This document shows positions 23,576-36,905 of a stretch of 64,000 bases of DNA, one piece after another. The translations under genes were made by a program, and so were the position numbers. A model generated the notes under the pieces. That model had not been told where the DNA came from. It made no database searches and saw nothing but the letters and a program-made list of their open reading frames with translations. Numbering within the stretch: position 1 is the first letter of the stretch; every line of letters begins with the position of its first letter. This DNA is from Membranipora membranacea (Eukaryota; Bryozoa; Gymnolaemata; Cheilostomatida; Membraniporidae). The stretch spans positions 33,516,283-33,580,282 of the forward strand of contig OU612066.1 in NCBI GenBank assembly GCA_914767715.1. Reading direction: 5' to 3'.

Positions 23576-23848
23576 CCCTTCGATTCCTACCTCTTTAAGG
23601 GATGTTCCAGTTTGAAATAATCATAAGGAATATTTACTACAGCGTACCGGCAATTATATGTATGATAGCTTACCTTGTCAAATAATGTTTGCAGTGCAGT
23701 GTGACTTGCTGTTCCAGGACTAACTGTAGGTTTGATTCCTGCCAGAGAACTGACTGACTTTATATATTATATTCTGGCATTATCGTATAATGTGCTAGAT
23801 TATAATATAGCTGGTTGATATTTCTTCCAGAAATTGATGAGCTTACAA

Positions 23849-24352
23849 TAGACAGTTTTCTGAGCTCTAATTTAGGCCTCAATTCGGAGTTGTCCTCTCT
23901 CCAGTTTGGTACTTTTAACCCACGCCTCGTAGGAAAAACGTGCTGAAAAGAGGGTTATCTTCTTGACAACCGCTTATAACTGGATAAAATTTATTTTTGA
24001 TTCAGAATCTTCAACATTGAAAACCCGTTTGGAAAATCATTTTAGTATTTGCATAGTCAATTATAGCATTTTCTGCCTGTATTGCGGACAATTTGGCAGA
24101 ATTTTTCATGAGTTACGTCACTAATATTAAGATCTGATCAACATTCAAGCCTCCAATGATTTGGAAACCTGTCTCACAGGGTTTTCATTGGTGCAGACTC
24201 TGAATCAAAAATCATTTTTTTCCTAACATAAGCGGTTTTCAAGATAACCCTCTTTCAGCAGGTTTTTCCTATGCGGCGTGGGTTAAAAGTACCAAACTGG
24301 AGAGAGGACAACCTCGAATTGAGGCATAAATAAGAGCTCAGAAAACTGTCTA
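23849..24352. mobile_element. 500-bp palindromic MITE, copy F, TA duplication
   Basis: The ends are GACAGTTTTCTGAGCTCT at 23851 and its complement AGAGCTCAGAAAACTGTC ending at 24350, with TA outside each. The arms continue inward for about 160 bases (CTCTCCAGTTTGGTACTTTT ...). The centre is unique and includes GACAATTTGGCAGAATTTTT. Confidence 0.9.
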
Positions 24353-25282
24353 TTGGTGGTGAAATGACAGGGGTATATCGCAATGTAGCAGTGACCTTGA
24401 ACAATTGAACATAAAAACTGGCAAAATGATCAATCATGCTAGCATTATTTTGACTCTGCAAGTAACCAATTTGATGAGATCAAATATTCATGGGTAAACC
24501 TCGTTGTACGCTTTCGCATTGGATTCTCCCCACCAATATCACAGAGGATTTCGTCTGACAGCTCAAATCAGGTGACATTCCATGCCACAAGGGAGCTATC
24601 TGTACGATTGTACCATCAAAAATAGTGTTGCGTGATCTTCTTGGCTGAAAATGCAACCGCAATGTATGGCTTTTTTTTAGTTTTAAACCTTTTTTAGGAT
24701 TTCTACAATCATTTGATATTGTCCTTGCTTTTCCTTTTTGCCTCTTTCCTAATTACAGAGTTGCTATATCAGTGTCAGTTCTATCAGATGACTATTTGAA
24801 CATCATACCCTTTGATAATGCTCATTGCGCAGGTGTTCACTAGTTATAGATTATCAATTCTCTGTTGCCTATTATCAGACCCTTTCACAGTTTCAATCAT
24901 CAAAATCTTTGTAATCCCATCTGTTAAGTTCAATTATTATTCTACTCCATCACTCGCTGCTACATACTATGGCTAGTTAACCTGCTTCATGTACATTTTC
25001 ACCCTCTAAAGATGCAAGGAAGCTTCCATTGGAGATGTGTAGACCTGAAGAGAGGCTGGTTGCTGTTAGTTAATTTTGAGGTAGTTGCCAGAGAGAGAGA
25101 GAGGGGTGGGAGGGGGTTGCTTGTTATTTAGTATCATTGTGTCAACAGCTGTTATTCATACTACAATGGTAAGAGTGATTCCTTTCCTAGAATTGATTGG
25201 ATATTATGTATGAAGCTGCCATGCCACTTTTATTTAATTTGATTGAATTTTTATTCCGATCGATAAGAGTGGAAGCAGGAAA
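24353..25282. other. Spacer between the two palindromic MITEs, no gene seen
   Basis: A (GA)-rich run at about 25087-25106 and otherwise plain sequence. No exon is supported. Confidence 0.4.
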
Positions 25283-25792
25283 TAGACAGTTTTCTGAGCT
25301 CTTATTTATACCTCAATTTGGAGTTGTCCTCTCTCCAGTTTGGTACTTTTAACCCACGCCGCATAGGAAAAACCTGCTGAAAGAGGGTTATATTGAAAAC
25401 CGCTTATGTTAGGATAAAAATGATTTTTGATTCAGAGTCTGCACCAATGAAAACCCCGACAGGGTTTCCAAATCATTGGCGGCTTGAATGTTGATCAAAT
25501 CATAATTTTAGTGACGTAACTCATGAAAAATTCTGCCAAATTGTCCGCAATACAGGCAGAAAATGCTATAATTGACTATGCAAATACTAAAATGATTTTC
25601 CAAACTATGTCCATATGAGTTTCCAATGCTGCAGATTCTGAGTCAAAAACAATTTTTATCCTACTATAAGTGGTTATCAAGATAACCCTCTTTTCAGCAC
25701 CTTTTGCCCTATTCGGCGTGGGTTAAAAGTACCAAACTGGAGAGAGGACGACTCCGAACTGAGGTCTAAATAAGAGCTCAGAAAACTGTCTA
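25283..25792. mobile_element. 506-bp palindromic MITE, copy G, TA duplication
   Basis: Same family as copy F: GACAGTTTTCTGAGCTCT at 25285 and its complement ending at 25790, with TA on both sides. The centre is inverted relative to copy F (CAGGCAGAAAATGCTATAAT here, its complement there), as expected if both arms are equivalent. Confidence 0.9.
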
Positions 25793-27913
25793 TATGTTAT
25801 GCGTTTTGAAACATCAATATCAATCATTAAACAGACACCCAGGCTTGGACTATCATAATCCAGTATGAAATGTAATTGATTTGTCTAGCAGGGTACCGCC
25901 ATGCCATGGCACTTTTTTAATTTGATTTGATTTTTATTTTGATTGATTCAATATGGAAGTGCTAACATGATATAAATGTATGCTAAAAGCTTCACAACAA
26001 AGGCCAATACTAAATACTAAATGCAGGCGTATAATACAATTCTCATATACAAATCTTAGCTCAACGGCATGATTGGATATCGGTTGAGGTCGTACGTCAG
26101 CGGGCGAGATAATACATTGCAGCTCTATCGCTGCCTTATACAGGATCAGACTATGACATGCTCCGTTATCTAACAACACCTCAGCTGGGAAGGAATTGCA
26201 GTCATTTGTGAAAAACTTCACCGCTTTATAATAGTGCAATATGATGCCAGCCAATATAAAACCAGTCTAGAAAATTTAGTTTGGCCAATTTGACGCGCAG
26301 GTCTCTTCTGCACTTGACCATAAACCATGTCTTCTCGCCTTCCTTCCCTCAGTTGCGATAGTGTCTATCAACACAATCATTCACTAGTTCCCCTTATGAG
26401 TAGGTATTTGGGATCGGGATAAATTTTGAACTCTTTTTTTTTTTCAAATCATTTAATTTGGTTTGAATATTAGCAGCCTTTATATTGTACTTGTTTGCAG
26501 GATTACTAGGGCCAATAGCCAAAATATCATTTGTAAGCATTCTAGCCTCGATAATATGCCGATCTGCAAGATAATTCCTCACTGTAAATTATTAAAATTT
26601 TGCAAAATGGACTTTTTAGATTGAAATTATTGTATTTTTTGGAGTTGGCCCAGTCTATGAAGACAAGTGTCTAAAAATTTTCTCTGAAGTCTTGTATGTG
26701 GTCCTGATTGGCTAACCAACTACATACATAGTGAGGTGCAGAGGTCATCAACTTCTTTTCATTGCTTTACCTCTGATCAAGTGACAGTAGAGCTCAGTAT
26801 ATTGAGCAATGTAAGTATAACTCTTGGCTAAACCAAGACTTGGTAGTTTATTGAGAGTTTTACTATGTTGAGCTAAGCAATGGAAATGGTGGTGGCCTTA
26901 ATGAAGGCACTGAGAGGAGAGAAGACTGACTCACTGACTGGGTGATTTTCATATCATTGAACATTGGAATGTGACTGATTCTCAAACATCATCTGTCAAA
27001 TCTAAATCTATATCACTTCTCTTCTGGAACATCATAATAGGACCTGCAAACGCAATATGTATAGCCATATCTGATGCTACTCCCTCCTCCTCCTCCAGCT
27101 GTTGACCAAAATGAATGGTGATGTCATAGTGAACACACCTTTATTATCACAAATGCTAAGAAGTCCTGGGTACCAGCTAACGGATTTGACGGAAGCCGGT
27201 TTGAAAGCCAGGGATTAAGTCCCGGGTACCAGCAACGAAAAAGGCCAGCATGAAAATGTTGAAAACAAGCTTGGCGGCCGGGCAGTGTGCATTTTAAGAT
27301 GAGAGGCTTAGAGACCAGATTCATAGTGCATGATGACAAATCATTGACACAAGTTGAGGGATCTACAGGGTCTGTGGTTGGGAAAAAAGGCACAGACAAA
27401 GCTGTTAGAATACTGCTTGTTAGTGATTTGAGATCTACACGTTGGTTTGGATGCTAATCTCAAAGCAAACACGATATGTGGTATGCCTGGGCAAAATAAT
27501 ACCCATTCGGTCTTTATTATGAATATCCATGTTTAGTTACATTACAAGCATCCGGTTTTTGGGATAAAACTTTTTTAAAAGTGTGTTGGTGTTTCTTTTT
27601 TATCTTTTGGGAATAATGCTAGTAGTCTTGGTAATGGTCCATAGTTTGGCATGATCCAGGGCATCTTGAGGTTTCTTCATTACAACCGCAATCGGCTATT
27701 TCGTTTGCCTTACCTGTTGGCGTTGGTTAGCTTTTCCAATTTATTGACACCACCAAAAGTTGATGCTATGCTGCCGCTTTCCGGTTTTTATTACAGCGCA
27801 ATTTACTGTCCGGTGGCTTGGTGTGATTCAACTAGGACAACACAATAGTTTGACTGCTATGGAATAAAGTGATAGAGGCTATTATAATTGTATGATTTGA
27901 CGTAATGCTAGGC
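25793..27913. other. Intergenic, no firm gene; weak protease-like motif
   Basis: On the minus strand, 26254-25934 encodes 106 residues containing AEVLLDNGACHSLI, which faintly resembles the active site of retroelement aspartic proteases, with Asn in place of the usual Thr/Ser. Nearby minus-strand frames (26582-26394) show no domain. A CTCCTCCTCC run lies near 27085. I do not call a gene here. Confidence 0.3.
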
Positions 27914-30900
27914 GACCGAGGCTGCAAACAAGGCCGTAAACAGACGAGATATCATTGATCACATATACACCAACCAACCAGCCAATGTTCGTTCTGGCTT
28001 AGTTCTGAAATACTCTTTAAGTGATCATTATTTGGTTACGGCAATACAAAAAAAAGGTGTTGTAAAATCAGAGAAAAGAATTAGGATAAATTTCAACTAT
28101 TATAGCAAATTTACCGATGAAAATATACACAAATATTTCAGCAATGTTGACTGGCACCAATCTCTATGTTACAGCAACATTAACCATGTCATAGAGCAGC
28201 TGTGGGCAACCTGCGGCCTTTTTGCCAGTGCGGCCTAATGGGAAATATTTTGCGGCCTAATTGTGGCCTCATGCCTAGAAAAGTGATTACGCATCAATTT
28301 TGATTCCTCTTTCGTTATGTGGAGAACTATGTATGTATAGCGCCTGTACAATATGTTTCAAAAATAGTGGCAATGCTGTACTATGCAAATACCAAGACTT
28401 CCCCAGCCACTCTACACAAAATCATCATAACTGTAGCACTGGTGTCAACGACTATCTTAAATTGTTTTTCTTTCAAAAATAGCACAAAACAGTGACCTTT
28501 GGATGTTAAAACTACAAAGTTCTCTACCATAATAGTTATTAGTAATTTTTGCAAAACAGTCATTTTGGACGAAAGGCAGATTTGTATCAAAAAGTCTCTT
28601 TGTTACAAGTGCTCCTGCATTATGCTTGAAATGTTTAATATTGCCTTTCATTTCACAACCATTTGCAAAAGAATTCTTCCTTGCAGGAGGGTGGGCGCTG
28701 TAAGATGAAAATTATGACAGGGCGCGAAAATTCTCAAAAAATTTTTCGCTCCGCGAAAATACTTTATTCTCCATCACAACAGTCCCGTCATGATCTTTTT
28801 ACACTTTAAACCCCTGGGATGGCGCTACAGCACCCCTCCCACACCCACCCTGCCCTTTGTCATACACATGAAACACAGAGATACAGACACGCATAAAATC
28901 AAATCATGAGGTAAAATGACGTCACAAAACTCCAGAAGATTAGATGAACCAGTATTTCTGTTGAGTTCTTGCAACATAATGCAGTCTTTGCACAAATATG
29001 TTTAGTATTTACAAAATAAGAAGCGCCAAAATTGTCACTCCAGTTCCAATTTTATCCCTGCAAGATATGCTGCGGCCTTTTGAGTTGAGCCTGCGTAAAA
29101 TGTGGCCTTTTTCAAGAAAAGGTTGCCCACCCATGTCATAGAGAATTTCAATGAAACTTATCAAAACTTATAAAACGGAGGACTTGCTATGTCAAATCTG
29201 AGGTCCTACCTATGTGGATTGATGATGAAGTGCGTGATCATATGAGACTAAGAGACCAGTATAAATCTCAAAAGTTATGGGATTTTTATAAAACTGAAAG
29301 AAATTTAGTCACTAACATGATAAAAAGAAAAAAGAAGTATATGACAAAACTGGTTGAAAATTCCAAAGGCCATAATACCAAATCATTGTGGAATGCGCTA
29401 AATATCAGAAACAAAAATAAAACTTACATTGACAATGCTGCTGATAATTCTAGCAGTAATTTGAATGAGCATTTTACATCTATCGCTGCGAAGCTATCAA
29501 AAGATTTTTCTTTGATTTCTGATTTTTGTAGTACTTTACCAAATTACCACCACAAAGGTTTGAAACAATTTCCAAAATTTACAACAGTCTCATTGCATAA
29601 GCTTCTAAAATCAATACCCATAGGCAAAAGCACTGGTCCTGACCAGATTTCAGTTCGGATGTTAAACAAAACATTTCCCTACGTAGGTCCAGTGCTCACA
29701 TGTATTTTCAATAGAATTTTAGATAAAGTAGTATTTCAAAAAGTCTGGAAATTGCTCGCGTAACCCCTACTTTTAAGTCAGGGTCAAAAGATGACCCAGG
29801 AAATTATAGACCTATATCAGTTTTACCCGTTCTTTCGAAGATATTTGAAAAACATTTAAATATTAATATTCAGATATTTTTGAATGAAAACCATCTAATA
29901 TCTTCATCGCACTGCACATTCATGCAGCGACGCCGTTCACAAAATTATTTCTGACTATTCTTCTGAGAAACTCAAACAAAGGAAGAGTATTTTTCGGGTT
30001 ATTGATTTCTGCAAGGCATTTGATTGTGTGTATCACCAAATATTAAAAAATAAACTACAGAACTTTAATTTTGAGAACAAGGCATTTTTGTTGCTATCAT
30101 CATTTCTGCAGGACAGGTCTCATTATGTTTATTTTGATGGTGCAGTGTCATCAATACTTGACATCAATATTGGGGTTCCGCAAGGTTCAATACTGGCACC
30201 AACTTTATTTCAGATTTATATAAATGACCTACTAAATCTACCTCTCTCCTCAAACTCTTATGCATATGCTGATGACACTGTTTTTGTAGCAAGCCATTCT
30301 GTTCCCTCTACGTTAGTTCAAATTTGTAATCGAAATTTGGTTTCAATCAACAAGTGGTGCAAAAATAATCACATGACAATAAATTATAAAAAATCACACA
30401 TTTTAAGTTCTTTTGGGGAGGATTCATCATTAAATTTAAAAATTGACAATAACCAATTATTTTAAAGGCATGAAACTGAACATCTTTGCTTTAAGATATC
30501 TGACTCATTTTCATTGAATGGTCATTGTGAGACTGTTTTGGATAAGGTGTCAAAAAATACAAACTTACTTAAGCTATGCAGACCCTACTTGACCACGCAT
30601 TCTGCTAAACAATTTTATTTTCAATTGATTCACTGTTATCTCATTTATGGTATCCATATATATCACAACTTAGGTGCATCAAATATCACAAACCCTATTT
30701 TCGCTCAGCATTATAGAGCCTTGAGAATTGTGGCCAATGTTCAACATATACCTTTTTATTTGTCACCTACTAATGACCTATGTACATCACTTAAAATTTT
30801 ACCCCTTCCAATACTGAGCAATTATTTTACTTGCATTACGGGATTTAAGGCTCTGAATAATTAATCACCTCCATACATCTCTGATTTTTTTGTTACCACA

Positions 30901-31197
30901 CCACACCGATTTCCAAGAAGAGATACACACTTACTTAAACCTCCATTAGACAACTTAAACCACAAAATAGCAACAAACTTTAATATCTTACCCTCTTCAT
31001 TGAGAAGCACTCTTACTTTGAATATGTTTAAGAAAAGGCTAATGCAACATTTTTTCAGTTTATTGGCATAGTCTTATTTTTTTGTTGAATCTTTGTTTGT
31101 ATCATTTCTCTTTTTTGCCATTTCTATCACATAATGAAAAACATTTGAAATAATGAATTGTTGCTGACAATAAAAGTATATATATATATATATATAT
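27914..31197 (+). mobile_element. CR1/jockey-like LINE, 5'-truncated and defective
   Basis: It begins within the endonuclease domain (DIIDHIYTNQ, LSDHYLVTAIQ near 28000). After a 939-bp insertion (28197-29135) it continues with the linker and reverse transcriptase: IPIGKSTGPDQIS near 29610, DPGNYRPISVLPVLSKIFE near 29790, a frame change near 29930-30010, IGVPQGSILAPTLF near 30170 and the catalytic box YAYADDTVFV near 30265. A stop near 30463 follows, and the C-terminal part ends KRLMQHFF near 31060. The 3' end runs into (TA)n at 31177-31197. This element differs in motif wording from the other LINEs in the window (YADDT against FADDT or YADDN), so it is a separate family. Several frame breaks make it inactive. 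Confidence 0.88.
28189..29143. mobile_element. 939-bp hAT-like element inserted in the LINE
   Basis: The ends are CAGCTGTGGGCAACC (28197) and GGTTGCCCACCCATG (to 29135), inverted over GTGGGCAACC with the CA/TG tips typical of hAT elements. An exact 8-bp direct repeat TCATAGAG flanks it (28189-28196, 29136-29143). Removing the element and one repeat joins the LINE frame as NHVIENFNET. Subterminal GCGGCC words (TGCGGCCTTTT) repeat near both ends. There is no transposase, so it is non-autonomous. Confidence 0.92.
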
Positions 31198-32870
31198 GAA
31201 CATTTACAAAGGAACAACACAAAGCTACGTTAAATATCATGTATTGCTACTTTTTACAGCTATGATCCTCCCAACAAAGGTCAGATCATTTGGTAGCTTT
31301 GTCCAATTATTGCATACATTGGCCTGCTATGAACTTGGATGTTTATAGCTGAGCTGTATAGCTTGCTAAATTGTGTTAACAAGTTTTTGGTTTAAAGGTA
31401 GAACTACCAAGGCTTGTTAAACAACTCACGAAAGCTATGAATTTGCCTCAAAGATCTCTGTAGCAAAAATGCTGTTTATTCTCTGTACAAGCAGACCTAA
31501 CGTGATAGCATGCAGACCAAATGGACCATGGAATGGCATGGTTACAAAATATCTATGGGCCTGCACATAATTGCTTGATAACATAAGCATAGTGATGTTT
31601 ATTTTTTTTAAAGTAAACATGGTGTTATAGCATGCAGAGTGCTAAAGTTTTACCGACTAGGTGATCTTCCCAACAGAGTTTAGATCATTTGGAAGCTTTG
31701 TCCAATTGTTGCAATCATTGGCCTGTTTTGAATTTAGATGTTTGTAGCTTGTTTAGTGATATATCGCCTTTTCAGTTTCTCAGAAACTACTTGTACCATT
31801 TCAAAAATTCCTTCACTGACATGTTGCTAGTAGTCTGGCTTGTGTTTAACATCGCAAATTTTTTCAAACCACATGTTCCTAACTTGATTAATTATACATT
31901 AACTAAAATACATTGAATACATATAGGCAGCAATGGGCAAAATGATGCAGTAAATTACGTTATGCAAATGCGTGATGAAAATCTAAGCAGTATTACATGC
32001 AAAGCACATTGTGTACAACAATGGATCACCTTTTTTGGGTGATTGTTTAGCATGGAAAGAGAAATGTTTATGCTCATAACTTCTCTACTACTGAATTTAT
32101 CATCAAACGCCACGATCAAAACCTCGGAAATACTCTCTAGTTTAATGGAAGCTAGTGTCATAACATGTTGTTTAACCTATTTTCAGTTTTTTGGCTGGAA
32201 AAAAGTGCATTTTTTGGACCAAATAAAGCTGGTTTAACCACAAAAATCCAAATATCTCAAGATGTAAAGCCATAATCAACAATCGCTTCGATCAAAACCT
32301 GACAACAAATTTGACTGACATCTTACTGAATTTCTGGTTTTTGGCTGGAAAATTTTGACCTAAATTAGTTAAAATTTGGGTTATTATCTGTTACAGTTTT
32401 GACAACCAGGATCATTAAGCTGGTAAGATTATTGATTGAAGTGACAGTACAAGACCAAAATGGTTATAATGAATTGGAAATTTTAGTTTTTTCATTATTG
32501 GGGTAATGAGGGGTCAGAAATGGCCCTATTACCATTGCAATAATCAATTTCAAGTCTCGAAGACAGGAGGCCTAAAATCATAAAGTTTCACCAAAATATC
32601 ACTCCTCCAGTTAGTGCTATGCCTCCTCTATATGGTAAAAGCATAAACTAATCAAATACCTCAAAAACAAGGCACAGAGAGCACAATTTAAAAAGGGCAC
32701 TTTTTGCCCCAAAATGAACTTCCACAGGTCGCTGCGACTCAACGTCAAATATTTGGGAGGTTTAAACTGTGAAAATAACTATTAGACATAATCACCAATA
32801 CAATATTAAAATGTTTCAAAAAGCAATATATCACGTTAAGCGAGAACTGTATGGCTCTGGAGTATAAGTG
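31198..32870. other. Intergenic with a short direct repeat
   Basis: A segment of about 100 bases at 31259-31365 recurs at 31662-31760 (GATCATTTGG...AGCTTTGTCCAATT). No gene is supported. Several open frames of 60-75 codons have no features. Confidence 0.4.
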
Positions 32871-32874
32871 CTGT

Positions 32875-35800
32875 GCATAGACTTAAGGTAATGTCAAAGA
32901 CCGATCCGAATATCAACATATCATATACCGTTGGAAAGCTGCCGAGCTGCTGAAAATGAATACCAGAACAAAAACTTGATTCGATGACGTTGTGTCATTT
33001 TAGGGAGGAAATGAGGCAAAAACCGCTGTTTTTGGCAATGCAGATGGAGGAGTCAAATTAATTGCAAAAAAATTCAAAACATGTGGAATGTATACTTAGA
33101 GTTTGCATTCATCATAAAATTTGATTTTCTCTGATATATGACTAGTCTAAATTGACTTTTTACGTCACGCCATACAACGCATTTTTTGTGTGAAGCCGTG
33201 AAAATATGTGAAATTTCAATCATAAATACACAACAGATCATAGGCTCGAATCAAAATTAATTATGATTTTCTCTTAGAGTACTCTTCAAATGTCATACAC
33301 ATTGACTTTCAAAAAATTAGCTTGCATATTGCAGTGACAGCAGACTCTCGAATGCGGCTAATATTTTCACCACCTTTGAATAACGCCAAACATGCTGTCC
33401 AAATAACCATTATTGTGGCCAAACAAAGTTTTTTTGAAAGTTCTCACATACGAAGCCGCTTTCATTAACCATGGTGCACACAAGAAATGCCAACATAATT
33501 TTTCATTGCATCTTCATTTTTCTTGAATTTAACGCAAAAGAATGCCAAAAAACACCTCAAAAGTCCTTAAAAAGACCTCAAAAGTCCCTAAAAATAGCTG
33601 GTTTTTGGCATTCTTTTGCGTTAAATTCAAGAAAAATGAAGATGCAATGAAAAATTATGTTGGCATTTCTTGTGTGCACCATGGTTAATGAAAGCGGCTT
33701 CGTATGTGAGAACTTTCAAAAAAACTTTGTTTGGGCACAATAATGGTTATTCGGACAGCATGTTTGGCGTTATGCAAAGGTGTCGAAAATATTAGCCGTA
33801 TTCGAGAGTCTACTGTCATTTCAATATGCAAGCTAATTTTTTGAAAGTCAATATGTATGACATTTGAAGAGTACTCTAAGAGAAAATCTCAATTAATTTT
33901 GATTCGAGCCTATGATCTGTTGTGAATTAATGATTGAAATTTCACATATTTTCACGGCTTCACAAAAAAAATGCGTTGTATGGCGTGACGTAAAAAGTCA
34001 ATTTAGACTAGTCATATATGAAAGAAAATCAAATTTTACGATGAACGCAATCTCTAAGTATACATTCCACCTGATTTGAAATTTCTTGCAATTAATTTGA
34101 CTGCTCAATCTGCATCGACAAAAAGAGCGTTTTCTGCCTCATTTCCTCCCTAAAATGACACAACGTCATCGAATCAAGTTTTCGTTCAGGTATTCATTTT
34201 CAGTAGCTCGGCAGCTTTCCAACGGTATATGATATGTTGATATTCAGATCGGTCTTTGACATTACCTTAATATACTACCTAGACATGACAATGCGTATGC
34301 TTCACTGATCATAATGTGTCCCACTTAAATAGGACAACATGACGTAATTAGTTTGTGCTGTGAGCCATAGTTTACTATATACCATTCAATGAAATAATGT
34401 GAAAAATCCAAGGACGCTGGGCATGATATCAGCCCCTGTCCAGCCCCTTATTATTCAAACACAAAGAAAATTGGTGAGTGTATGTAAAAGACCTTTCCGC
34501 ACGAGATGGTATTAATAATTTGCCACCAGAACCAGAACTTTTTATGATAAAATACAATCATTGGCCAATAAACACTGAAATAAATACAGCCATTTACCCT
34601 CAGCACTTCCATCACTACTATAAAAATGTAAAGAACGCCTATAACACAATATCAAAATATTTTGTTGTATGAGCCAGATCTTATCACCACCACCACCATC
34701 ATCGTTTTTTTCTTCAAAATTGTTCCTAGTTGTGACTGAACACAACCAGTCTGCTCAAATTGGATTGCTAATTTTATTGTCGCTTCACAAGGAAGAATAG
34801 ATCTGTGCTGTTAAATGAGTATGCAAACTACAGATAGCTGTTGTTCCTGAGTACGTATGATGAAGCTAGTATATTGACAATTACTTAAAATTATTATACT
34901 TCAGTACTGTAGTCAAAACCTAATGGCCTTAACCGTCGCCAAACTTAATTTTGCCGATGCTGGTACTGTTCCTTGAGTTTATCAATGTGATATCGGTGTC
35001 AACAGTGAATTTCAATTGCTTCCTTGGCCTATTAACGTAAACAGCAGCGTGAAAAAAAGTAGTTATTACAACAGAACACGTCATCATCTAAGAGCATGGA
35101 ACTACATGTAATGATGAAACTACAGAGGAAAAAGGATGGAAGCAGTGAGTCTAATAATTTCTAAGACTGGAAAACAAATTCTGGCCAAATAATAACCAGC
35201 ATTATTGCTGACTCAGCCGAGAGTTGCGTGCTGATATGCAACACAGCTGCTCACAACAACCTCCGCAATAACCTCCACAGCATGCAATAAATTTTTGTTG
35301 ATTATGAGCTAAGGTTTAGTATGGATAATTGCTATTACTATAGAACCCAGTCTGTGTCACAAAATAACGTTTCTGGACCCTTTATTTAGACAGCCAGAGA
35401 AGTTTTTGAATTATTGAGCAGCAACAATCCCTTTGGCAATAACTAAAAAGTCCCTCTGTAAGGAGACTTTGTCAATTATACAGAAATCACTGTTGAAGGT
35501 GCTGCAGTATCTTGAGAAGTATAGAGATGTCTGCAGGGCTCCATCTAGATCGAAGCTGAAATAGTTTTTATGGGAATTATTAACTATTGAATAAGGATAA
35601 TGTGAATGGAGCGATAAGAATAATAATTAATGATCATTACAGGAATTGCACTTTTCAAATATCACTCGAATTGACATACACTGTTGACTCCGACATCACA
35701 TTGGTAAACTCAAAAACTCAGAGAACCTTACCGGCATCGGCAAAAATAAGTTTGGCCACAGTATTTCATTTTCCAGTTTTGGAAATTATTAGAATCAAAT

Positions 35801-36901
35801 GCTTCCATCCTTTTTCCTCTGGAGTTTCATATTTACATGTATTTTTCTCAGATGATGACGTGTTCTGGTTTGGTTTATTATAACAATCATTGTATCAACA
35901 GGCGATAAGATTGGATTGTTACATGAAAATGAACGTTTTAAATTCTGTTGAGAACTGACATGTAGTATGGAAAAAAACTTTCCTGTCCTGCACTTTGTTG
36001 GGCAATAGATGGTATGTAGGCGAGAGGATACCTTTCCACAGTTGGAAACAACAAGACTAAAAAGAGGATGGTCTTCATCGGACGTAATTTTGTTAAAATA
36101 GTTTTAGACATCTCAGTAATAACTTCTTTTTGCTTCACGCTGCTGTTTCTGTGTATAGGTCGGGAAGCAATAGACATTCACGTTTATAAACTCAAAAAAC
36201 CTTACCGGCATCTGCAAAATTAAGTTTGGCCACGGTAAAGGCCATTAGATTATGACTACAGTACTGAAGTATAATAATTTTAAGTTATTGTCACATACTC
36301 TAGCTTCATCATACGTACTCAGGAACAACACCTATCTGTAGTTTGCATACTCATTTAACAGCACTGATCTACTCTTCCTTGTGAAGCGACAATGAAATTA
36401 GCAATCCAATTTGAGCAGACTGGTTGTGTTCAGTCACAACTAGGAATAATTTTAAGGAAAAAAATGATGATGGTTGTGGTGCTGGTGCTTAGAACTGGCT
36501 CATCCAACAAAATATTTCTGATCTTGTGCTATAGGTATTCTTTACATTTTTATAGTATTGATGGAAGTGCTGAGGGTAAATGGCTGTATTTCTTTCAATG
36601 TTTATTGGCTAATGATTGTCTCTGATCATAAAAAGTTCTGGTTCTGGAGACAAATTATTTATACCATCTCGTGCGGAAAAGTCCTTTACATACACTCACC
36701 AATTTTCTTTGTATTTGAATAATAAGGGTCTGGACAGGGGCTGATATTATGCCCAGCGTCCCTTGATTTTTCACATTTTTCATTGATGGATATATAATAA
36801 ACTATGGCTCACAGCACAAACTAATTACGTCATGTCGTGCTATTTAAGTGGGACAGTATTGAATGCTATTGGCCTGTCTAGGTAGTATATTAAGTCTATG
36901 C
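32875..36901. mobile_element. Large foldback element B, split by a TTAA element
   Basis: The left end GCATAGACTTAA (from 32875) continues after the insertion at 34271 as TATACTACCTAGACA. The right end is the exact complement (TGTCTAGGTAGTATATTAAG then TCTATGC, to 36901). The arms are about 690 bp (34271-34967 and about 36200-36901), including AGTGTATGTAAAAGACCTTT near 34475 and its counterpart near 36685. The centre (about 34970-36200) has no domain; a 98-codon plus frame at 35587-35883 is unexplained. Within the centre the phrase CCTTACCGGCATC occurs twice. Without the insertion the element is about 2.64 kb. Confidence 0.85.
32883..34270. mobile_element. 1.38-kb near-complete palindrome with TTAA duplication
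   Basis: Arms of about 670 bp run from GGTAATGTCAAAGACCGAT (32887) to its complement ending at 34266 around a centre near 33580 (CAAAAGTCC, AAAAGACC, AAAAGTCCC). TTAA lies on both sides (32883-32886, 34267-34270). TTAA is the target of piggyBac-type elements. Arm sequences such as GCTTCGTATGTGAGAACTTT are nearly identical, so the copy may be recent. There is no transposase. Confidence 0.9.
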
Positions 36902-36905
36902 TTAC

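Noticed and set aside
25934-26254. Aspartic-protease-like LLDNGACHSLI on the minus strand as an LTR retroelement
   Set aside because: The usual Asp-Thr/Ser-Gly is Asp-Asn-Gly, no neighbouring reverse transcriptase or terminal repeats are seen, and the frame is short.
35587-35883. 98-codon frame in the centre of foldback element B as a transposase remnant
   Set aside because: No catalytic motif or recognisable domain; part of it overlaps a phrase repeated elsewhere in the element.
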